NCBI RefSeq assembly: GCF_000186865.1
Contig: NW_008705600.1
Coordinates: 236,895-256,582 of the forward strand
Reading direction: 5' to 3'
Length of the DNA: 19,688 nucleotides
Source of the DNA: Aureococcus anophagefferens
Taxonomy: Eukaryota; Sar; Pelagophyceae; Pelagomonadales; Pelagomonadaceae
Positions 15,949 through 19,688 of the stretch are shown one piece after another. Within the stretch, counting starts at the first letter, position 1; every line of letters starts with the position of its first letter. The position numbers and the translations under genes were made by a program. The notes under the pieces are model-generated. The model did not search any database, had not been told where the DNA came from, and saw nothing but the letters and a program-made list of their open reading frames with translations.

Positions 15949-16260
15949 GGTGTCTGTGTGCTGTGCGCGTAGGGGCGGACGCGAGTGACGTCGGTAGCAG
16001 AATCGTACTTCCGGGTTCGCAAAACTCGAACAGTGTGTTTGGCCTGGGCTAGCGGCCTACTTCAACCCGAGCCCTAGTGATCCACGTGGGTCGGTCACCG
16101 GCTCGCTCGCTCGGCGGCGCCAGCTAGCTGTTCGTGCGTGTGGCGGTTGCGGGGTTGTGCTCGTGCTAAAAGGGGTGCAGGCCCGGATCTCGTGGTGCGT
16201 GTGTTCTCATGCAGGAGAACGCGCGCGACTCACGCGGAGGCTGCTTCACATGGGTCTGGA
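15848..16260. repeat. Duplicated 5' segment, partner of 19279-19688
   Basis: Presequence, leader and some 300 bases of upstream sequence match the start and upstream region of copy 4. Landmarks in both: GTGTCTGTGTGCTGTGCGCG after the start, a TCCACGTGGGTCGGTCA box (near 16080 and 19492) and GGCGGCGCCAGCTAGCTGTT (near 16113 and 19524). Similarity fades in places, so this copy is older than the copy 2/copy 3 pair. From 16260 to 16356 I see nothing recognisable. Confidence 0.75.
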
Positions 16261-16356
16261 GCGTGACGCGCGGCTCCCGCCAAGCGGCTGGCATTCGGCC
16301 CACTCGCAAAGACTCCGTCGCCGACGCAAAGTGGACGCGAACTCTCGGGCGCCACG

Positions 16357-16790
16357 GGGGTAGTAGTGGTGGTGGGGTGGCGCCCGAAACGGCAACTACG
16401 CTGCCATGAAGCACACCCGGCAGCCTGAGCCCCGGAACGCCGCACGGCCAGTTAACGCGCCCGCGCCGGCGGACTCAGGCTCAGAGGCTCGGAACCCCGC
16501 AGCCGCTGCGACACGGGCACGTCTTCCGGGCGCGGCGCGAGAGGGGCAGCGACCCGTCGAGCGACGATGGGCAGGAGAAGCAGGGCGACGGCGACTACGA
16601 GGCGTCCCGGGCCGACCCGGACGAGGCGCGGCACTCTAGCACGGCACACCAAGAAGCACATGCCCTTCGTCGAAATTTGGAATGGCTTACAGAAGTCGAC
16701 GAGAGGGAGGGGCGAGGTGGGATGCTTGGTGCTTCGGTCGCCGCGGCGTGGCCGCCGCGGCGCGCGATGCGTTGGGGGTGCGTGGGAACG
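16357..16790. repeat. Block B, copy 1: decayed coding-like sequence
   Basis: Starts with a GGT microsatellite and TGGCGCCCGAAACGGC, then GCCATGAAGCAC. Near 16540-16640 on the plus strand it carries a reading that begins SDPSSDD and continues QEKQGDGDYEASRADPDE, with protein-like acidic composition. It recurs at 17856-18495. This copy has a 13-base insertion around 16632 that shifts the frame relative to the other copy. It lies downstream of array copy 3, as its partner lies downstream of copy 4. Confidence 0.65.
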
Positions 16791-16804
16791 TGGGCTCAGG
16801 TGTT

Positions 16805-17677
16805 CTACCAGCCGATGTCGCCGCCGATGACGACGTCGCCGTCGAAGGCGCCCGACGCCATCTTGTCGTCGATGGAGTGGGGGACGACCGCCGCCGTCAT
16901 GGGGAACTCGACGGGCGCCGTGTTGACGATGCGCACGACGTTGCCCGAGCCGGGCGTCTCGAGGATGGCGAAGAAGGGGCGGTCCAGGCCGTCCTCCGTG
17001 TACAGCTCGATGACCTGCTTGTTGTTGTTCGGGCCCTGGAGGAGCTCGATGCGCGCGTTGAGCGGCCGGCCGTCCGTGCGGAGGAGGACCTCGACCGAGT
17101 TGACGAGGGGGTCGAACGGGTACGTGCGGAGCGCGCCGCCCTGGATGGTCGTGGCCGAGCTGACGGTCTCGGCGGAGGGGTTCTCCACGTCGTTGGCGTA
17201 GACGTCGGCGGCGATGGGGAACTCGAGCTGGCCGATGTTACGGATGGCGACCGTGTTGGGGCCGCGCGGCGTCGCGATCACGGCGCTGAAGGGGCGGAGC
17301 TGGCCGTTCTCGACGTACACGCGCATCTTGCACGGCGTGTTGTCCGGGCCGTGCCAGAGCTCGAGGTCCGCGTCCAGGGGGCGGCCCTCCGTCGAGAGCA
17401 CGACCTGGACCTGGTCGACGAGGGGCGAGCGGTAGGACCACGTGCGGAGCGAGCCGCCCTGCACGAGGATCGTCGACTCGGCGCCCGGGGCGTTCTTGGG
17501 GGACCCCCCGAGGCCCAGCGGGCCGGACGAGGACTGGCCGGTGGGCGTGCTGTAGGGCATGGTCGTGGACTCGACCATCTTCATGGGCGTGCGCGCGACG
17601 CGCATGCTCTGCTTGGCTCCCGGGACGAACCCATCGGTGGCGGCGAGCGCGAGGGCGAGGGTGATGGAGCGGACCAT
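16805..17677 (-). CDS. Plastid-targeted two-domain protein, array copy 3
   Basis: Encodes 290 residues, TAG stop; start at 17677 ahead of the same signal peptide and FVP cleavage site as copy 2. The protein appears identical to copy 2. At DNA level it differs from copy 2 at silent sites and shares some of these with copy 4 (for example the TTACGG and GACCGCC forms near 17239 and 16887) and one with copy 1 (GAGGGGCGAGC near 17420). Its leader is the copy 2 type. Why so many near-identical copies are kept is unknown; high dosage of an abundant plastid protein is a plausible reason. Confidence 0.88.
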   Translation of the reverse strand: MVRSITLALALAATDGFVPGAKQSMRVARTPMKMVESTTMPYSTPTGQSSSGPLGLGGSPKNAPGAESTILVQGGSLRTWSYRSPLVDQVQVVLSTEGRPLDADLELWHGPDNTPCKMRVYVENGQLRPFSAVIATPRGPNTVAIRNIGQLEFPIAADVYANDVENPSAETVSSATTIQGGALRTYPFDPLVNSVEVLLRTDGRPLNARIELLQGPNNNKQVIELYTEDGLDRPFFAILETPGSGNVVRIVNTAPVEFPMTAAVVPHSIDDKMASGAFDGDVVIGGDIGW

Positions 17678-17850
17678 GGTGCTTGTCGTGTGTCGGAGTG
17701 CGTCTTGTGACGGAAAGTGGTGCAACTGCGAGTCGGTGCGTGTGTCGAGCTCGGATGACGAGGATCTTAGTGCACGATGCACGACAACGCCTACTTCAAT
17801 GGCTGTACTTAAGTACTTCGAATTCATCCGGGCAAACGGCGGTCTGGGCG
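17678..17850. repeat. Upstream segment of copy 3, partner of 15683-15846
   Basis: Near-identical to the segment upstream of copy 2; carries an extra AAGTACTT. It ends at GGTCTGGGC, followed by GCGGGTCGGG and block B. Confidence 0.85.
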
Positions 17851-17855
17851 CGGGT

Positions 17856-18495
17856 CGGGTAGTGGTGGTGGTGGTGGGGTGGCGCCCGAAACGGCCGCCT
17901 ACGCTGCCATGAAGCACGCCCGGGAGGCTGAGCCCCGGAACTTGAACGCCGCGGCCGCCACTGGCAGTAAACGCGCAGTGCCCCGATCAACGTACATCTA
18001 GGCGCGCCTAGATTAATTAATTAATATCAATCGATCATTTTGGGCCCGGATTCATTAGTCCTCCGTAGAGGCTGTGCGTCGACCGCGCGCGAAAAAAAAA
18101 TCCAGGCTATCAGAATCTGAGTTTTGATCGGTGCACTGTAAACGCGCCGGGCGGACCGTCCTCAGAGGCTCGGAGCCCCGCAGCCGCTGCGACACGGGCA
18201 CGTCCGAGTCTTCCGGGCGCGGCGCGAGGGCGGCAGCGACCCGTCGAGCGACGATGAGGAGGAGAAGCAGGGCGACGGCGACTACGAGGCGCCCCGGGCC
18301 GACCCGGACGAGGCGCGGCACGCCAAGAAGCACATGCCCTTCGAAATCGGGACATGCTGGGACATGGCTTACAAAAGTCGACGAGAGGGAAGAGGGCGAG
18401 AGATGGGATGCTTGTAGATGCTTGGTGCTTCGGCCGCCACGGCGTGGCCGCCGCGGCGCGCGAGGCGTGGGGGGTGGGAATGTTTCGTAGACTCA
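17856..18495. repeat. Block B, copy 2, with an AT-rich insertion
   Basis: Same landmarks as 16357-16790: GGT microsatellite, GCCATGAAGCAC, CTCAGAGGCTCGGA, then an acidic plus-strand reading (SDPSSDDEEEKQGDGDYEAP, then RADPDEARHAKKHMPFE) that here is uninterrupted from about 18229 to 18345. Between the two halves lies about 200 bases (17940-18160) not present in the first copy, including an AT-rich stretch. I cannot name the source gene. Confidence 0.65.
17997..18030. repeat. 16-bp palindrome next to an AT-rich tract
   Basis: TCTAGGCGCGCCTAGA (17997-18012) is a perfect palindrome, followed directly by a repeated TTAA tract (ATTAATTAATTAATATCAAT) and ATCGAT, in an otherwise very GC-rich region. 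The function is unknown. Confidence 0.7.
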
Positions 18496-18501
18496 AGTTT
18501 T

Positions 18502-19377
18502 TCACCAGCCGATGTCGCCGCCGATGACGACGTCGCCGTCGAAGGCGCCCGACGCCATCTTGTCGTCGATGGAGTGGGGGACGACCGCCGCCGTCATGGG
18601 GAACTCGACGGGCGCCGTGTTGACGATGCGCACGACGTTGCCCGAGCCGGGCGTCTCGAGGATGGCGAAGAAGGGGCGGTCCAGGCCGTCCTCCGTGTAC
18701 AGCTCGATGACCTGCTTGTTGTTGTTCGGGCCCTGGAGGAGCTCGATGCGCGCGTTGAGCGGCCGGCCATCCGTGCGGAGGAGGACCTCGACCGAGTTGA
18801 CGAGCGGGTCGAACGGGTACGTGCGGAGCGCACCGCCCTGGATGGTCGTGGCTGAGCTGACGGTCTCGGCGGAGGGGTTCTCCACGTCGTTGGCGTAGAC
18901 GTCGGCGGCGATGGGGAACTCGATCTGGCCGATGTTACGGATGGCGACGGTGTTGGGGCCGCGGGGCGTCGCGATCACGGCGCTGAAGGGGCGGAGCTGG
19001 CCGTTCTCGACGTACACGCGCATCTTGCACGGCGTGTTGTCCGGGCCGTGCCAGAGCTCGAGGTCCGCGTCCAGGGGGCGGCCCTCCGTCGAGAGCACGA
19101 CCTGGACCTGGTCGACGAGCGGCGAGCGGTAGGACCACGTGCGGAGCGAGCCGCCCTGCACGAGGATCGTCGACTCGGCGCCCTGGCCGGGCTTGGGGAG
19201 ATTCGAGAGGCCCACCGAGCCGGGCGTCGACTGGGAGGTCGGCATCGTGCCCGCCGCGGCCGGCGCGTACAGTTCGCTCTTGATCTTCATCCGCTCGAGG
19301 CGGGGGCTGATCTTGGTCCCCGGGACGAACGCGTTGGTGGCGGGGAGCGCGAGGGCGAGGATGATGGAGCGGACCAT
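18502..19377 (-). CDS. Plastid-targeted two-domain protein, array copy 4
   Basis: Encodes 291 residues, TGA stop. The presequence MVRSIILALALPATNAF|VPG is the best ASAFAP-like site of the four. The transit segment (RLERMKIKSELYAPAAAGTMP...) differs from the others up to about residue 65, after which GAESTILVQGG begins the shared mature part. The only mature-protein difference I see is Ile for Leu in GQ(L/I)EFPIAAD. The leader and about 300 bases upstream match the orphan presequence at 15848-16260. The start at 19377 is set by the signal peptide; an open frame continues to 19629 but has no signal-like features. Confidence 0.88.
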   Translation of the reverse strand: MVRSIILALALPATNAFVPGTKISPRLERMKIKSELYAPAAAGTMPTSQSTPGSVGLSNLPKPGQGAESTILVQGGSLRTWSYRSPLVDQVQVVLSTEGRPLDADLELWHGPDNTPCKMRVYVENGQLRPFSAVIATPRGPNTVAIRNIGQIEFPIAADVYANDVENPSAETVSSATTIQGGALRTYPFDPLVNSVEVLLRTDGRPLNARIELLQGPNNNKQVIELYTEDGLDRPFFAILETPGSGNVVRIVNTAPVEFPMTAAVVPHSIDDKMASGAFDGDVVIGGDIGW

Positions 19378-19688
19378 GGTGTCTGTGTGCTGTGCGCGTA
19401 GGGGCGGACGCGAGTGACGTCGGGGTAAGCAGAATGCTGATTCTAGTGTTCGAGTTCGAGCGGAACGGCCGAGTTCAACCCTAACCCTAGCAGTCCACGT
19501 GGGTCGGTCATCGGCTCGCTCGGCGGCGCCAGCTAGCTGTTCGTGCGTGTGGCGTTTACGGAACTGTGCTCCGCTAGGAGGGGCGCAGGCCTGGATCTTT
19601 TTTTCGTTTCTTTTCATGCGGGAGAACACGCGCTACTCACGCGGGGGTTGCCAGTGCTTTGGGCCAGTGGCGGGCGCCGCGCGGCTCC
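19279..19688. repeat. Upstream and presequence segment of copy 4, partner of 15848-16260
   Basis: Matches the orphan remnant as described there and runs to the window edge, so the duplication may extend further right. Bases near 19478-19491 read CAACCCTAACCCTAG, two telomere-like units, where the partner has CAACCCGAGCCCTAG. Confidence 0.75.

Noticed and set aside
19478..19491. Telomere-like CCCTAACCCTA near the right edge
   Set aside because: Only two units, and the duplicated partner near 16069 has diverged sequence at the same place; not enough for a telomere or an interstitial array.
1..19688. tRNA, rRNA, CRISPR arrays, viral genes or transposase genes
   Set aside because: I looked on both strands and saw no cloverleaf-like tRNA, no spacer-repeat pattern and no transposase or reverse-transcriptase motif; the introners here are non-coding.

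Overview
The window looks like nuclear DNA of a GC-rich photosynthetic stramenopile (ochrophyte), most likely a pelagophyte of the Aureococcus type. Four signs support this. Genes are dense and carry few, short spliceosomal introns. Four genes encode proteins with a signal peptide followed by an ASAFAP-like site with Phe at the cleavage point, the mark of import into a secondary plastid. A MYND/RING/Sel1-repeat gene is present. Three introns have the anatomy of introner elements, DNA-transposon-like introns known from Micromonas and Aureococcus. The species call is inference.

Left part (1-7435): the 3' part of a CBP/p300-HAC-type histone acetyltransferase with two bromodomains, the second sitting in the segment that forms the regulatory loop of the catalytic domain in p300. 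Its first bromodomain is split by a 200-bp introner. Then come an intronless MYND-RING-Sel1 gene flanked by imperfect direct repeats, a small two-exon unknown gene whose intron holds a 41-bp tandem duplication, a divergent F-box/LRR-like gene (minus strand), and a small two-exon gene with a possible N-myristoylation signal (minus strand).

Middle part (7517-13088): a multi-pass membrane protein gene (minus) split by a second type of introner; a divergently transcribed Cys-rich gene; an acidic RING-H2 gene (minus) split by another 200-bp introner, nearly the same sequence as the one in the acetyltransferase; and a divergent F-box/ankyrin gene (plus) that needs a short GC-AG intron and also carries a frameshift. 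In all three introners one splice site falls inside the target-site duplication and the other (AG) next to the terminal repeat, so splicing restores the uninterrupted codon sequence.

Right part (13089-19688): a tandem array of four minus-strand genes for plastid-targeted proteins made of two related ~90-residue domains. Mature parts are almost identical in protein while presequences differ. Silent differences among the copies support all three possible pairings, which points to gene conversion. Between copies lie duplicated upstream segments, an orphaned presequence from a deleted fifth copy, and a twice-repeated block of decayed coding-like sequence.
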